Shown: positions 47,544 through 59,250 of the stretch, in pieces
How the letters are laid out: each line of letters begins with the position of its first letter
Numbering within the stretch: the stretch's first letter is position 1
Assembly (NCBI GenBank): GCA_016785225.1
Contig: JAFBJZ010000510.1
Span: 930,001-994,000, forward strand
Length of the DNA: 64,000 bases
From: Psettodes erumei
Lineage: Eukaryota > Chordata > Actinopteri > Pleuronectiformes > Psettodidae
Direction of reading: 5' to 3'
Made by a program: the position numbers and the translations under genes
Notes under the pieces: generated by a model
The model's input: only the letters and a program-made list of their open reading frames with translations
Database searches by the model: none
What the model was told of the DNA's origin: nothing

Positions 47544-49524
47544 GTGAACAGCCCCGGGTCTAATTTCCTTGTGTAGTCAGCACCATCTGGCTCGCTAATG
47601 TGTTGCTGTTGATTACTGTTGAGCGCCCAATCCTCAGTGTGATCATTTTTCTCCAGACGGTTGAACACCGAAGGGAAGTTTCAGGGTGCCCGTACCACCC
47701 GGAGAGATAAACTTACACAAAAAAAAAAAAAAAAGAAAGACAGATGAGGCGGTTCAGCTACACGTGTGTCACAGCGAGATCGGGGCGTGCGTTGTCAGTC
47801 AGGGCACAAACAGCGAATGATTTCTGCCGCTATCCGCCGCCTTCTTTTATTCGTCTGTTTCTTTTTTTATTTGATTGATTAAGTCCTCAGCATGTCTTTG
47901 CAGAAACAGGGTGCCCATGTTTTTGGGGCATTTTTAAAAAACCTGATGTGGAGCCTTATCAAGTCATTGCTTTGGATCAGTTTTTTTTTATATTTATTAT
48001 TCTCAGTTCAGTCTGATTCAGATTCTGTGGACTACTTGGTATCACTGTTATTGTTTCGGGCTATCTGGGCCTAAACACTGGTGAAAGAAAGAGCCACAGT
48101 GAAGCTGTTCTAATTAAATCTAGTTTAGAAAAATGTCAGAAAATGGTAAAAAAAACGACCATCGCGACTCCCACCGGGCCTCAGGTGACACGCTCAGCTC
48201 CTGCACCCAGTCCCGCGACTGAACATATCGACGTTACCGTATAACAGCGAGGAAATGAGAAAATGACGGGACTTGAGAGGCAGGAGCCAGCGCGTGTTCT
48301 GCGTTTAAGCTTCACAGAGTATTTGAAAGACGGCAGCAGTTAAAACTCGTACTCGTACTTCTTCCTCGTGTTTTCGTACGACAACCCGAGACGCTCTCAG
48401 TCAGCGGCTCCGCTTTTCTGACTCTGCTGGCTTCCTGTGCTGCTCCAGTATAAACTGCACCTCCGTGTACCTCCAACAAAAGCACTTCAGAGCAATTTTG
48501 GGAAATTACGCAGAGCGTCTAAGAAGCCGGTCTGGTCCTTCCAATTAAGAGAAAATGGTTGGGATGGGAACATTTCACTGGCTGCGTGCACGAATGTAAA
48601 CAGGAGGCAGAAATGAAAGGGTTAAAGTAAAAAAAACCCCAAAAAACCCGGCTTGAACGTACGAAGCTGCGAGCGGCAGGGAATCTTCTGAGAGGCGGGC
48701 TGCATTGAAACTCGGTGCGCCGCGTACAAAGCCGGCCACGTCCCTCGGTGATCAGAAGCGCACAATGCTCTCTTTCTAATGACACAGCGGCCCCCTTCAA
48801 GGACGAGGCGAACTTCCTCCACGCGGAGAAAAGCGGAATTCTGTTCTGAAGCATACAAGCGCTTTGAGGAGATGCGCGATAACAGTTATTGTAGCGGCTA
48901 ATCTCGAGTGTCAGCCGCGGCGTTTTGTCACCCGGAGGCGCGCCGACAGCGGCGGCGGGGGGCCCGGGTGACGCTCTCGTTATTTGCCCAGCAGAGGGTG
49001 ACTCCTCGGGGGCTGCAAAGGATCTCTCAGCGGGGCCTGTCAGCCCGCTGCCGGGCATTCAGGCCCGGAGATACTCCGCCTTTAATGGCTTCTGACAGCC
49101 GCTTGTGCTACACTGGAGGTTTGAAGGAAGGCGTCGTTATCGGCGCGAGGGAGGGCCGCTCAACAGGTTCCGCACATAAGAGGAGAGGACAGAGGGAAAC
49201 TGAATTTTGAATATGGTGGAGCTGGAAGATGTGTGTGTGTGTGTGTGTGTGTGTGAGATAGAGCTACTTATATGCGCGAGGGGGGGGATGTGCGCCTTCT
49301 ACATTTGTCACGCACCAGACTGCATTACAGAACATTCTGTCTAAAGTGACAACGGAGCCACCAGCCAAAACGCAGATTAGGATTCTGTTATAATCTGCTG
49401 TCCTTTAAAGCTTTAATGAGTCATAAGTTTGCGGTGAGGTGGTGCGGACGGTAATATCGGCCTGTCTGTCCATCCACCACTTTGGTCAATCTAATTATGA
49501 ACCGACAATCGCGGCTTAATGAGG

Positions 49525-49720
49525 CCGACAAGAGGTTCACTTATTTTAGGTTTTTCGGAAAATGTCCCAACTACTGGATGGATCGCCATGAAATGTGGCA
49601 CGGATGCTCGCGGCTCCCTCGGGAGGAATTTTACCCTCTCAGTTTAGCCATCACTTTGTGCTTCCGTCAGCCTCAGCCGCACGTCGCTAATTAGCAGAAG
49701 TTAGCATGCTAGCGCAGGAG
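49525..49720. repeat. dispersed fish-type repeat fragment
   Basis: The text CAACTACTGGATGGATCGCC followed by ATGAAATGTGGCAC, and further on GTTAGCATGCTAGC, is wording I recognise from an abundant teleost interspersed repeat. A 70-codon open frame across it is not a gene. Boundaries are approximate, and I cannot name the family. Confidence 0.45.
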
Positions 49721-50801
49721 CTGAGACGACTGCGTTGGCGTTGTCCCCGCGAGCACGTCGGCAACGCCGATGCGGCATTCAGCTCGAAGAGGCGCCGCTG
49801 AAGCTCAGCTTTCCTCGTGTAGTTTATACGCTGCTATCGTGAAAGTCAGTTAGCTGAAATGACTAATGATTAGCTGACTAACTTTTTCAGCATCTCCATA
49901 TGCAAAAACTTAAAAAATTCTGCTGTTTAAATAATTGATAATTGAAAATTTTGTTTTGTTAAACACGTCTCAAGAGCTTTGTCATAACAGTGGTAAAGAG
50001 CTTATTTAATTTTGTATTTATTAATATACATTCTTTTTTTCTTATTTTGAATGTATTTTAAAAAATGTTTTATTCATAATTTTTTCATTTTAATGTAAAA
50101 CTATTCTTTTTTCTTTTCCATAATCATTAACATGCATGAGATCCTTTTTTTTTTTTTGAAATGTTTGAAATTTTGGCTGCCACCACGCTGCGCTTGTGTC
50201 CCCCCCTCCCTCTCTCTGTGATCAGTATCAAGACGCACCCATCAGGCAGCCGTGCGCGGCCCAGATAAAAAGTCGGCGGGTCCGCACCGGGCCCGGCTGA
50301 TAGCTGCAGCTGCTTCCGCTCCGCAGCGGGGCGCTCCGATCGGAGGCTGTTCTAATCTCCGCCATCTCGCGACATGTTCACTAAGGCACGGAACAGGAGA
50401 TCACAGCTCTTTAATGTAATTAGTCGGGGATTTGCGTTTCATTACAAACATCGCTGCATTCGGCTCTGTTCTTCATCAAGAACGAAAAAAAAAAGGAGGC
50501 AGGTGGGAGAACTCGGGCCAACTGGTTTTGCGTTGATGATCTGACCCCTGATCACCTCAGATTTCACTTTGACCATTGTTTTACATTTCATTTTTTGATT
50601 TTCATCGTGATCGTTTGATGCAATCCATCTATGTTTTTTTTAGGGGGGGGGGCAGCTCGAGTTGCACTTTTCTGCTTCGGGGGAGTAATACAATGAGTCG
50701 AGTCAGATGCAACAAGTGGAGCCAATGCAAACCTGCACCCTGCTCGAACGCTACATCCAACCATGTGGGAGCAAGAGAAACAGAGAGAGAGCTCTGTATG
50801 G

Positions 50802-50803
<2 letters not shown>

Positions 50804-50840
<37 letters not shown>

Positions 50841-50981
50841 GCTTGCACGCAGCCCACTCTGAATGCAGCATGTGTTTCAACTTAACATTCCACTTTGCCC
50901 TTGCTCTTTCTCGGCTGCTGTTTATGAACCATCCAACACTCCGATCTCTGCCTGCCAAAACTGGAGGACCAACCACCTACG

Positions 50982-51017
<36 letters not shown>
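50804..51017. repeat. GA and CA microsatellites
   Basis: There is (GA)n at about 50804-50835 and (CA)n at about 50985-51017. Confidence 0.95.
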
Positions 51018-51018
<1 letters not shown>

Positions 51019-52706
51019 CCCATTGCCACACTGCAGTAGACCACTGAGGGCTGGCAGAGTTAAAAAAAAGGCGACAAAAGAAAAATGAAGGAATGTTAAA
51101 GACAAATTGGTATAAATCGGATTCTGAGTAGGAGCAGTGGCAGCAGAAGAAAGAAAAAACAAGTGGAAAACGTTACCTCGCTGACGAAGGTAAAGCTCCA
51201 TGAGTGCGAGGAAGAAAAGTGTCACGCTAGCGAGAGCTGCGTGCTTTGGTATCAAGGGCGGGGGTGATCTCCTGCACGGTCCCACCCGGCAGTGCGGGAG
51301 GCGAGCGGGGCGAGAGGAGGCCGAGAGGGGCGGGAGCTGCCTCGCTCTGGCCTGGCTCAGCTCCGCTGTGACCTCCTGAGGCTGGCAGGCAGCAGCTGGA
51401 GCTCTGAGGCAAAAGAAAACTAAAAGCCCTCACAGCGCAGGGCATGGATTTTTCTCCCCCTTCCCGTTAGGGGGAGGGCGGGAGGGGGGAAGGAGCCCGC
51501 AGATGGGGCGACCAGTCAAATCGCTTCCAGAACGGATCGGGGAGGCACGAAGGTGGGCAGGCTGCACGGAGCGCGCCGAAGAAAAAAAACCAAACAAAAA
51601 AAAAAAGCCTGGGCCCAGAGCGCCTGGCACGCCCAGCACCAGAACCAGCACCAGCACCAGCCACTCCAGGCATTGCATTCATTCTCTTTTCTGCATCCAA
51701 CTCAGTGCTAATGCTGCGTTTCCCATCACGCCTTAACACCTCTTGAAAGCAGCCTCGAAAAGCTAAGTCTTCGATGGGTTTCACCGACGGCTACGCCTTT
51801 CAGCATCAAGTGTGCTATTCAGTGTTGTCGTTCGCCTCTGAACCGCCACCAGCCGTGCAGCTCAGTCAGAGCCGCTGAGACGCGTTGTCACTAGGGTACG
51901 AGTGTCCTTGTCCCGATACACAAGTCCGCAGCTATTGTGCACAGAGTATATCGTCACGCAGCAACAGGTCGCATGTGAAAAGAGAAACTGCGTGTGAAAT
52001 GATTTTTTTATTCTAAAGATCCATGAAATGAGCACTTTATTATACTGATCTTCCAAAACGAATGTCCTGTCCCAACATGTTAAAAAAAAAAAAAAAAAAA
52101 ATCACACCACATTAATGAAGGAATGATAAAACCAACCCCCCTCCCCCATTTAAAATCTGAAAATCCCAGACCTTGTTGCCAATATAATGCCTAATGCAGT
52201 CTAACACAACGGCTCTGAGATGTGGTTAAAAAAGTAAATCACATTAAACTTTTGGTGGGCGGGTTTTACAGAGGAGCTGAATGAGTTTCACTGTCTCTTT
52301 GGAGGCTAACAACCAATCAGAAACAAGTATGCGTACGTTGCACAGCTTTGGAGATTAAAAACAGGATGTCATCTTACGTGCGCTTTCTCTTCCCAGTTGC
52401 GACTTGTTGAAGTGCGACGTAACTCTTTGTGCACGGTTGCTGAGGACGTGTGTACCGGGGGCCGAGTGTGGCGTGTGCACAAAAATTTATTTAATACATT
52501 CATTTTTTTTACTTTGAAGATCCGCAGCAACGCAGTGAAACCAGCTGACTGCGATGCAAACGCTAATTCATTATGTGAGCACGCAGCAGGAGGACTGATG
52601 GTGGTGGTGGGGGGGGGCGGCTTTCTCCACACGGCAGCGGTTCACCGGGTGCAGCAACGATTGTACCTCGGCTGCGTAAACACACGCTCACGCTCGCGCT
52701 CTCGCG

Positions 52707-52709
<3 letters not shown>

Positions 52710-52742
<33 letters not shown>
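52710..52742. repeat. CA microsatellite
   Basis: (CA)n of about 32 bp following CGCTCGCGCTCTCGC. Confidence 0.95.
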
Positions 52743-52746
<4 letters not shown>

Positions 52747-53584
52747 CAACCAGGCAAACGCATACAGAGCCCTATTCACTGCTGCTGCAGAGAAGCAACA
52801 TCTACACTGGACAGCTCCTGCACACCGGGAGCAGGATTTTTTTTTTTATTGCCCCAACATGACCACATTTTACTGCCGGCTGCCAACATTTACATTTTGC
52901 CATTTTTACAGCTAACTTTTTTTTTTGGCTTGCGAATCAGACAAGCGGACCAGTCAGCGCGGAGCTGAGCGCACGCTCGCGGACACGCGCGCTGCTTCCA
53001 AGTTTAACGCTCTGCACATCAACACATATGACCTCGTGTGTCATTTTGTAGATGCCTTTATTAAAACTGCACAGACTTACAGTATGGGTTTCCAGCGCCG
53101 CTACAGTGGCTGGCAACAAGCCGACATGTGGACGTGCACGCGGACATGAGTGTGGCTCCGAGCAGCAGCAGTGAATATTCCTGGCAGTGTTTGCGCTCAA
53201 GTCCTCCTTGAGTAAATCAGGCTTCGTTCATCTTTTACGCTCTTAATAAGTCATGCTACACTTTAATTTTTCATATGCGCTGCAGCATGACTGGACTTTA
53301 AGGTGACACTGGATGAATTCCCAGGTACGCAGCCTCAAACGGCGGGGGAAAAAAAATGTTAAAAACTTTTGTCATAGTGCAAAAAACAGCATATGAATAT
53401 AAATGTGTCACGCTGTCAGTCAGAATAAATGTGACCAGGTCAGATTTATCTAAAGCAAAGACAACGGCAACGACTGCACATCCAGTGTGCAGCTGGTTAT
53501 TGTAGCCACAAGCTTACGATTACAGTCTTATATGAAGATGTGCTTATTACCTAATGGCTTTCATTTCTTGCTCGCAATGCTTAC

Positions 53585-53742
53585 TTGAATCTTAATGGGC
53601 CACGTGAAGTTGCTGACGTAGACAAAGAACGTTATGTTGGGGTTGTTGTGGAAATCGAAGTTCTCGTTGGAGAAGCTGTCTTTGAACTCCTTCACGTTGC
53701 TCCGAGAGACGATGGGGATCTCCTCCCCGGTCTGGGTTCCTG
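53585..53742 (-). CDS. atrn: attractin exon: membrane-proximal ectodomain, part 3; last exon before the membrane cassette
   Basis: The exon is 158 nt, entered in phase 1 (CA completes Ala) and ending exactly in phase 0 after CAA. Acceptor is TGGCGCAG and donor GTAAGC. It reads AGTQTGEEIPIVSRSNVKEF, then KDSFSNENFDFHNNPNITFF, then VYVSNFTWPIKIQ, with sequons NIT and NFT. It closes the ectodomain. If the donor is not used, the frame continues for only seven codons (VSIASKK) before TGA at 53561, which would leave a protein without a membrane anchor. Everything downstream in the gene lies beyond introns of 7 kb or more, so this exon ends the compact half of the locus. Confidence 0.95.
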
Positions 53743-54379
53743 CTGCGCCACGGAAAAGAGAAGAGGAAGGGTGGAGGAAAGGGATAACGGAACGGAAAGG
53801 AGGAGGGAGATGAACAATCACTCAAACAAGAGCCGTCAGCTACAGACTGGAGCTTTTTTCCATCTATGAGATGAACAGATCCAACGTGACAAGATTCACC
53901 CATCTATAATTTCCCCATGTTAGTGTATTTTTCAACAAAAAGATTACATGAGATATAATGAGTCTGATAAATATTTATATTAGCTGTATTTCTTTCATGA
54001 TATATTTCGATTTGATACATATTTTGCAACAAGTTTGTCTATTACAAGTCACCTGGCGTGATCCTGTTTGGACAGACTTAATTCTGAAGTGGTCATCTAC
54101 AGCGAGCGATCATTTTTTCATCATCAATGAATTTGTTGATTGGTTTATTTTTGATATAACAACATTTTATGACTGCGACTGTTTGTCTGAGCGGCGGTCG
54201 GTATCTAAAAGATCAACAAATTACCAAAGCAGCAAATGATCGCCTTCCACAAACTAGACCCACAGGGGGTTTGGCATTTTTGCTTAATGAACAATTATGT
54301 GATTACAGAAATTGCCGGCAAATCAATTGTCTGTTATCGCCTGATTGTTTCCGCGCCGTGCGTGTGCGCGGAGACCTAC
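53743..54379 (-). other. attractin intron of 637 bp
   Basis: AT-rich, non-coding. Donor GTAGGT and acceptor GGCGCAG. Nothing recognisable inside. Confidence 0.85.
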
Positions 54380-54458
54380 CGGTGAAGCTCGTGGCCCAGG
54401 TGATGTTCAGGTTGAAGTTCTTGGAGGCGTTTATAAACATGTCCAGGTCCCGGTTTGG
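54380..54458 (-). CDS. atrn: attractin exon: membrane-proximal ectodomain, part 2
   Basis: The exon is 79 nt, entered in phase 0 and left in phase 1. The acceptor follows a pyrimidine run (CCTCCTCCTCAG) and the donor is GTAGGT. It encodes PNRDLDMFINASKNFNLNIT and then WATSFT plus the first base of an Ala codon. Two glycosylation sequons (NAS, NIT) occur in this short stretch. RDLDMFINASKNFNLNITW is strongly conserved in attractins and their paralogues, so it does not by itself separate atrn from atrnl1. Confidence 0.95.
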
Positions 54459-56054
54459 CTGAGGAGGAGGAGAGGGGACACAGGACACGTGCAGCCGTCG
54501 TTTTAGAACTCCGACAGAGTTAATCAATGAGCAGCAGAGATGTGACACCCCTGAGCAGGCGCTTTCTGCAGCTGTACAAACACTTACTGTATTGCAGACC
54601 AGAGCAAATTTGCACGGCTAATGGGAGCTGAATTAGCAAAACAAATGTTTGAACAAAAAAAAAAAAGCGCCTTGGTAAGTGTATGTATTGCGAGGTGATA
54701 TCAGCTTTGATATCGTCAAGCGGGTGGAAATTAGGGCCTAATGGATGTTTACCGCCTGACCCGAACGTGCAGCGTTTCTTCATCGCAGATTAGTCTCTCA
54801 AATGCAGTTACGCAGCTTTAGCTGAGACGCACAGAGGCTCTGTTTTGAAAACTCTAAATATCTTACTGTTCCTACGCAGAGAAATCAAAGATGTAGTGTT
54901 ACACTTTGCGGCAAGCCTTGGCCTAATTGCTAAAGTCCTTTAAATTCAGCAAACTGAAAGCACTTTGAAATGACACAGGGAAATGTTGCTTGGTATGAGG
55001 TAGGTGCATTTTGACTGGATATCTCCCCAATTACAGATAAAAAGAGATTAGAATCAAAACTGTCATTTCCTGTGACGTGAAAGAAACATTTCATTTTGCA
55101 CACCTCTGGCTGACCTCAGTGTTTCGGGTCCGAGCTCCCGGCGCTGCAGATGCGGCCGAGCGGGAGCGGCCGAGCGTTCGCTAGCTGGGAGAACGTCTGC
55201 GTGACCGCGGGTGTGAGCGCAGCGCACGCCACGACATCACACCGCGGTCTGACGGGGGCGTATTGACTTTTGCTGAGGGAGGTGTCAAGCCAGGAGTACT
55301 CAATTTATTGAATATGGTTGAAAGTAAGTAGCGCCCGTGTTATTTTACGACTTTTATCTTGTTTTTACTATTTTATGTCTTATTGTGCATAAATCCCGTC
55401 TACGCTGACGTTGTTTTGGAACCCGCTTCCTTGCCCTTTTTCGCTTTCTTGAATCTTCTCCTTCCTCGGGGGCTTGACATATTTTGATATTTCTCATTAT
55501 TTAGTTAAACCTGCTTTATGCACTCTCCCTTGGCAATGAGATTGCGGTCTCAGTGAGACTCTCCTAACTTAATGAAGACAGTTTGCTGCTGCCCTGGTTC
55601 TCTGCTGCTAACTGGGCTGACACAGAGCCAGCAGGGGGGAGTAATCGCAGGGTCGTGAAGGAGGCTCCGGCTTCCTTTGACCCGCCTGTCGTTACTTTGG
55701 AACTCTGGGGTTTCAGAACGGGATACTGAAGCATCCTCTGAACGTTGCTTCGAATTGTTTTGGTTAATGTGTAACCGCAGGCTAAAATCTTCCTTTATGG
55801 CTTCACAGAACGTTCCTACTGTACCTCCTAAGCTAATTAAACCATTAAAGTGCTCTTTGCATCAGCTGAAAACGTAGCGTCACTAAGCTTTGCACAAGGC
55901 TCATAAAAACCTCGACAAACTCTCGATATTATATTGATGATAGAGAGGGCGGAGGGTGTAATCACCATCATCATCGTCTGAGACGCAGAGTCTTTAATCC
56001 TAACACAAGTGACAGCTGCAGTGACAGCGGGGCGTCCGCTGTTGGGAGACTTAC
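54459..56054 (-). other. attractin intron of about 1.6 kb
   Basis: Non-coding. A CpG-rich patch lies at 55120-55265. The stretch near 55527-55567 (AATGAGATTGCGGTCTCAGT, then GAGACTCTCCTAACTTAAT) resembles the 3' tail wording of a common fish LINE, but is too short to call. Donor GTAAGT and a pyrimidine-rich acceptor. Confidence 0.8.
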
Positions 56055-56149
56055 CTCCTCAGGTGTGGCCACGAAGTTGATGGCGGTGTAGTAGCGGTCA
56101 TCCTCCTGCGACAGGCTGAAGGTGAACTGGTAGTCGATAAGGAGCGTGT
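56055..56149 (-). CDS. atrn: attractin exon: membrane-proximal ectodomain, part 1
   Basis: The exon is 95 nt, entered with AC to complete Tyr and ending in phase 0. Acceptor is CAAACAG and donor GTAAGT. It reads YTLLIDYQFTFSLSQEDDRY and then YTAINFVATPEE. This is the start of the conserved region between the last EGF module and the membrane. It has no cysteines and alternates hydrophobic and polar residues, as in a beta-sandwich. It resembles mammalian attractin almost residue for residue from memory, apart from the last two or three positions. I would not assign a specific binding function to this segment from sequence alone. Confidence 0.95.
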
Positions 56150-56966
56150 CTGTTTGAGGCGATGGGCGCCGGGCGAGCGTGGAGGGGATTGCAAAAGAAG
56201 GGGGGGGAAGAGCAGCTCCGTCAGTCGAGTTTTGAAAGTCACGCCAGAGCGTGTTTTTCGGACGGCGCTCGGGGGCAGGGAACCGTCCGGGTCTCTTTCT
56301 ATTTCAGAACTCTATCGACTTTCCTGGACGGACCGTGGCGTGTGCTCCGTGATGAAGGTCACCGCGGAGGCGCGTATATAGCGGCGCACCTGCCAGTATT
56401 AATCTGCAGCCGAAGACCACCGGTGAAGTTCTTAACATTAATGTCCTTGGACGGAATCGCGTGTCCATGTGTCTCATGAGCTGGACACTTTAAATCAATT
56501 TTTCCATTCTTTTCATTCTCGTCCTCAATAATTGACCTGCTCAGGATAACTTGCCTTTGCCACTCTGACAGAAATACCTATTGCACATCACTGTTATATT
56601 CTCCATAGAGGCGATTGATAAGGATAATAATGACATGGGACTAATCTGCAGCGTGGAGCGCTGTGCTGCAGTCTGGCAAAACGACAGTTATCGCGGCGGG
56701 GAAAAGACAAAAACATTCCATCAGAAGCTTCGCTTTCATCTGCGTCTCTCTCCACCCACGACCCCCGTTAAAGAAGCTGCGTCTCCTCTGGCCGTTATTT
56801 CTTTTAACATCAAGCTACTTGAGCCCCGCTTTGATTCTGGAGCCGTGTAACCGTCTCGGCATTGACCCGAACGAGGAAGAGGAGCGAGGCCTCGCGGTGC
56901 TCGCTTAGCGTGACTCTCCCCTCAACCCCATCTCCGCTTGAAGTTGTTAATTGGAATTCCACTTAC
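56150..56966 (-). other. attractin intron of 817 bp
   Basis: Non-coding; donor GTAAGT, acceptor CAAACAG. Short open frames on the plus strand here have no family resemblance. Confidence 0.85.
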
Positions 56967-57019
56967 AGTAGCATGTTCCTTTGAGGGGGTTGCCTTGGTA
57001 ACGGTTCTCGACTTCGCAC
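56967..57019 (-). CDS. atrn: attractin exon: end of second laminin-type EGF module (53 nt)
   Basis: This is a short exon of 53 nt with acceptor CTTTTTCAG and donor GTAAGT. Its first base completes Leu. The codons CEVENRYQGNPLKGTCY follow, and the last base begins the Tyr completed by the next exon. ENRYQGNPL.GTCY is the highly conserved closing loop of the second attractin laminin-EGF module. At this size the exon lacks any methionine-initiated open frame of its own. It was placed by following the protein family and confirming both splice sites and both phases. Confidence 0.95.
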
Positions 57020-58209
57020 CTGAAAAAGCGAGAGAGGTGTGAGACAGATGGAAGGAGACGGGACAAAAAAATGGGAGGGGGAGGGGAGCGATGGGAAGGC
57101 GAGCGGGGATTTAATTGCCAGCGAAAACAGAGCGGCAAGGAGAACGCTCGTGTTGCACAATAGAGCGGGGAGAAAATAGGCAGTCAACGGCGGCGTGGCT
57201 CTTGACCTTCAATCGGCCAGGGTAACATCTCAATGAGAGGAAAACAAAGAAGAAGAGGAGCGAGAGAACAAGGCCCGGTGAAGCTGGTGCACGTCGCTTA
57301 CAGACGCGGCAGAAAAAGAATAATTTCTCATTTCACACTGGTAACCATTCATTTGTGAAACATTATCTAAGTTTTAATGGGTTTTGAGAAGCCCCGTGGT
57401 CATGTAGGTCAAGGCGGAGCTCGGTATTCAAAACAAAGCTGCAAGAATTAAAGAGCAGCTGCTGCTATGGTGTGCCGACAAAGAAAAAGAAATGTTGTAT
57501 AATCTCAACATATTAGCAGGTGTTTGTAACATCCTGCTTCTTAAATAATCCGACATTTTTGCACGTTTAAAAAAAGGTTCTTGACTTTTGAAAAACGTGC
57601 AAATTCCCGGTTTACACCAAGCTTCACGTCTCTAAGACTAACAACGTGAAGATCTTTTCGAAAGCAGTGAAAAGCTGCTGACAGCTTTACGCTTTTTAAC
57701 TTTCCCTGCTCGTTCCTCCCCCTCGTGCTGACTGATGACTAAATGATGTTCACGCCTCGAGGCTCGTGTTTGACCGGTCACTGATGCTAAACAGTCCCAT
57801 CCGTCCTGGGCAATTAAACCCTCAAAGAGTTGGACTTTAGGTTGCTCTGGTAAAAAAAACTGCATGTTTCGCTCCAGAGTTCGTAAAAAAAAAAAAAAAA
57901 AAAAAAATTCTTGTAAAAGTTGCCGTGATGGGAAAGTGCTTTGTGAAGGAGCCTCTGGAGGCCAGTGAGTACTATCCAAATCTTCGCATGTGGTATCGAC
58001 AAATCCTGCATGTGATGGACAAAAGGAAAAACCGGCTAATCCCTTCGCCCCCGAGCCAAGTGTACTCATAGCAGACTGTGATATTACAGTTACAAGTTTT
58101 TTTTCCCCTAAAACTGCAGACGCAGCAGGAGTGCGGAAGAAGATTTGTGAGGAGGAGGAGGAAGGAGGAAGCCGGGGCAGGGACGAGCGTTGCGAGACGT
58201 GAAACTCAC
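57020..58209 (-). other. attractin intron of about 1.2 kb
   Basis: Non-coding; contains an A run of about 22 at 57886-57907 on the plus strand. Donor GTGAGT, acceptor CTTTTTCAG. No mobile element was recognised. Confidence 0.85.
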
Positions 58210-58303
58210 AGGTGGCAGCGGTCTCCTTTGATGCCCTTGGTGGTGCAGAAGCACTTGCCGTTGTTTGGGTTGCACATGCTGGCGTGGCCGTTACACTTGC
58301 AGG
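58210..58303 (-). CDS. atrn: attractin exon: second laminin-type EGF module, first part
   Basis: The exon is 94 nt, entered in phase 1 (CC completes Pro) and left in phase 2 (CT, completed to Leu by the next exon). Acceptor is TGCTCAG and donor GTGAGT. It encodes PCKCNGHASMCNPNNGKCFC and then TTKGIKGDRCHL, the first two thirds of the second laminin-type EGF module. The module is finished by the 53-nt exon that follows. A longer open frame overlapping this place on the same strand is out of phase with the true exon and has no family resemblance. The coding frame is fixed by the splice phases and by the cysteine pattern. Confidence 0.95.
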
Positions 58304-59112
58304 CTGAGCAGAAGACAAGAAAAAAAATGGCATTAACCGACGGACAAATGCATAATTAACTGCATCCGAGGAGAGCGATGGGCTGCGGCAATTCATCACG
58401 ACAAACGGAATATTAAACTTATTGTGTTATAGGACGGGGACACTCGACTCTCCTGCGTCCAGAGGTTTGGTCCGCTGTGCCGAGCGCCAGCTCTGACGCC
58501 GGATGTCCGTTAAGTGTGGCCAGTTGTAATCACACCTGCGCGCGTGTTCGCGTCCTCGGCATTAATTCCTTTTTATCGTCTTCAGAACGGCCGAGCCTCC
58601 TGGCGGCAACAGCTGCGGAATGTGTCGCGGTCTGCGTAACAGTGGGGAACAGCTGGTGGAGCAACCCGCGGTAATTTACGCCCATGTGTTATCTGGATTA
58701 TTTGTCCATTAGCTCCTTTCTGAGGCGGCAGTTTTTTTGGAGCTGATGTTACAGGACGTCACGACTGGCGGTGGAGTGACGCCTGCCGCCGCACAACCAG
58801 GAAGGCAAGAGAGGGAATATGAATCACAACTGAAAAATTTGCAGACCGAGGTTGTAATATATGGGTGAGCTAAATGAAGCTGTGGAGGAACGGGGCGACC
58901 GATTTGTTGCCTGATTGACTGAGTGTCAGCGTTAGCTGGAGAGCGGAGTAAATCATCGACGTCCCCCGGGAGCGCTTTACCGCGCGGCCAGGAATCAGGA
59001 CAATGGCCGACATAAAACTGAACAGTAAAACACTGACAAGTTAAATGAGGCCGCGCGCGCCAAAGGCCGACCGGCTTGACGGACCGCCGAGCGGCCCCCG
59101 CGGGATACTCAC
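58304..59112 (-). other. attractin intron of 809 bp
   Basis: Non-coding; donor GTGAGT, acceptor TGCTCAG. No repeat family was recognised. Confidence 0.85.
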
Positions 59113-59250
59113 GCTGGCAGCTGCCCCCGTTGGTCGGATCCCCGTAGAAGCCGGAGATGCAGCTCTCGCAGTGGCGGCCCGTCGTCAGGTCCTCGCACTT
59201 CTCGCACACGCTCTCGTTGACGCACTGGCTGTGACCGTTGCACTGACAAG
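59113..59250 (-). CDS. atrn: attractin exon: first laminin-type EGF module
   Basis: The exon is 138 nt, phase 1 to phase 1, with acceptor CGCCAG and donor GTGAGT. It encodes a single laminin-type EGF-like module, ACQCNGHSQCVNESVCEKC followed by EDLTTGRHCESCISGFYGDP and TNGGSCQ. The CxCNGHS...C...C..C...T.G..C..C..G.YGDP pattern is diagnostic of laminin EGF modules, and this exact wording is characteristic of attractin. It has one N-glycosylation sequon (NES). The module boundary coincides closely with the exon, a common arrangement in modular ectodomains. It belongs to the extracellular part of the protein, between the PSI modules and the membrane-proximal region. Confidence 0.96.

Larger units (their letters stand above)
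46433..53584 (-). other. attractin intron of about 7.2 kb, non-coding
   Basis: This is the intron between the last ectodomain exon and the 62-nt juxtamembrane exon. It carries a dense group of microsatellites in its 3' kilobase (46.48-47.54 kb), another TG run near 49231-49256, a GA run at 50805-50835, CA runs at 50985-51016 and 52710-52741, a fish dispersed repeat near 49.5-49.7 kb, a poly-A run at 52082-52100 and GC-rich patches near 48.7-49.1 and 51.3-51.6 kb. A minus-strand AATAAA lies at about 53058-53063, some 520 nt after the upstream exon's donor. No coding exon was recognised. Confidence 0.75.

Noticed and set aside
55527..55567. LINE 3' tail-like sequence
   Set aside because: Only about 40 bases resemble the usual wording. 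Too short to call as an element.
57638..58399. 253-codon minus-strand frame overlapping an atrn exon
   Set aside because: It reads the laminin-EGF exon in the wrong phase and runs through intron on both sides. The true frame is fixed by the cysteine pattern and splice phases.
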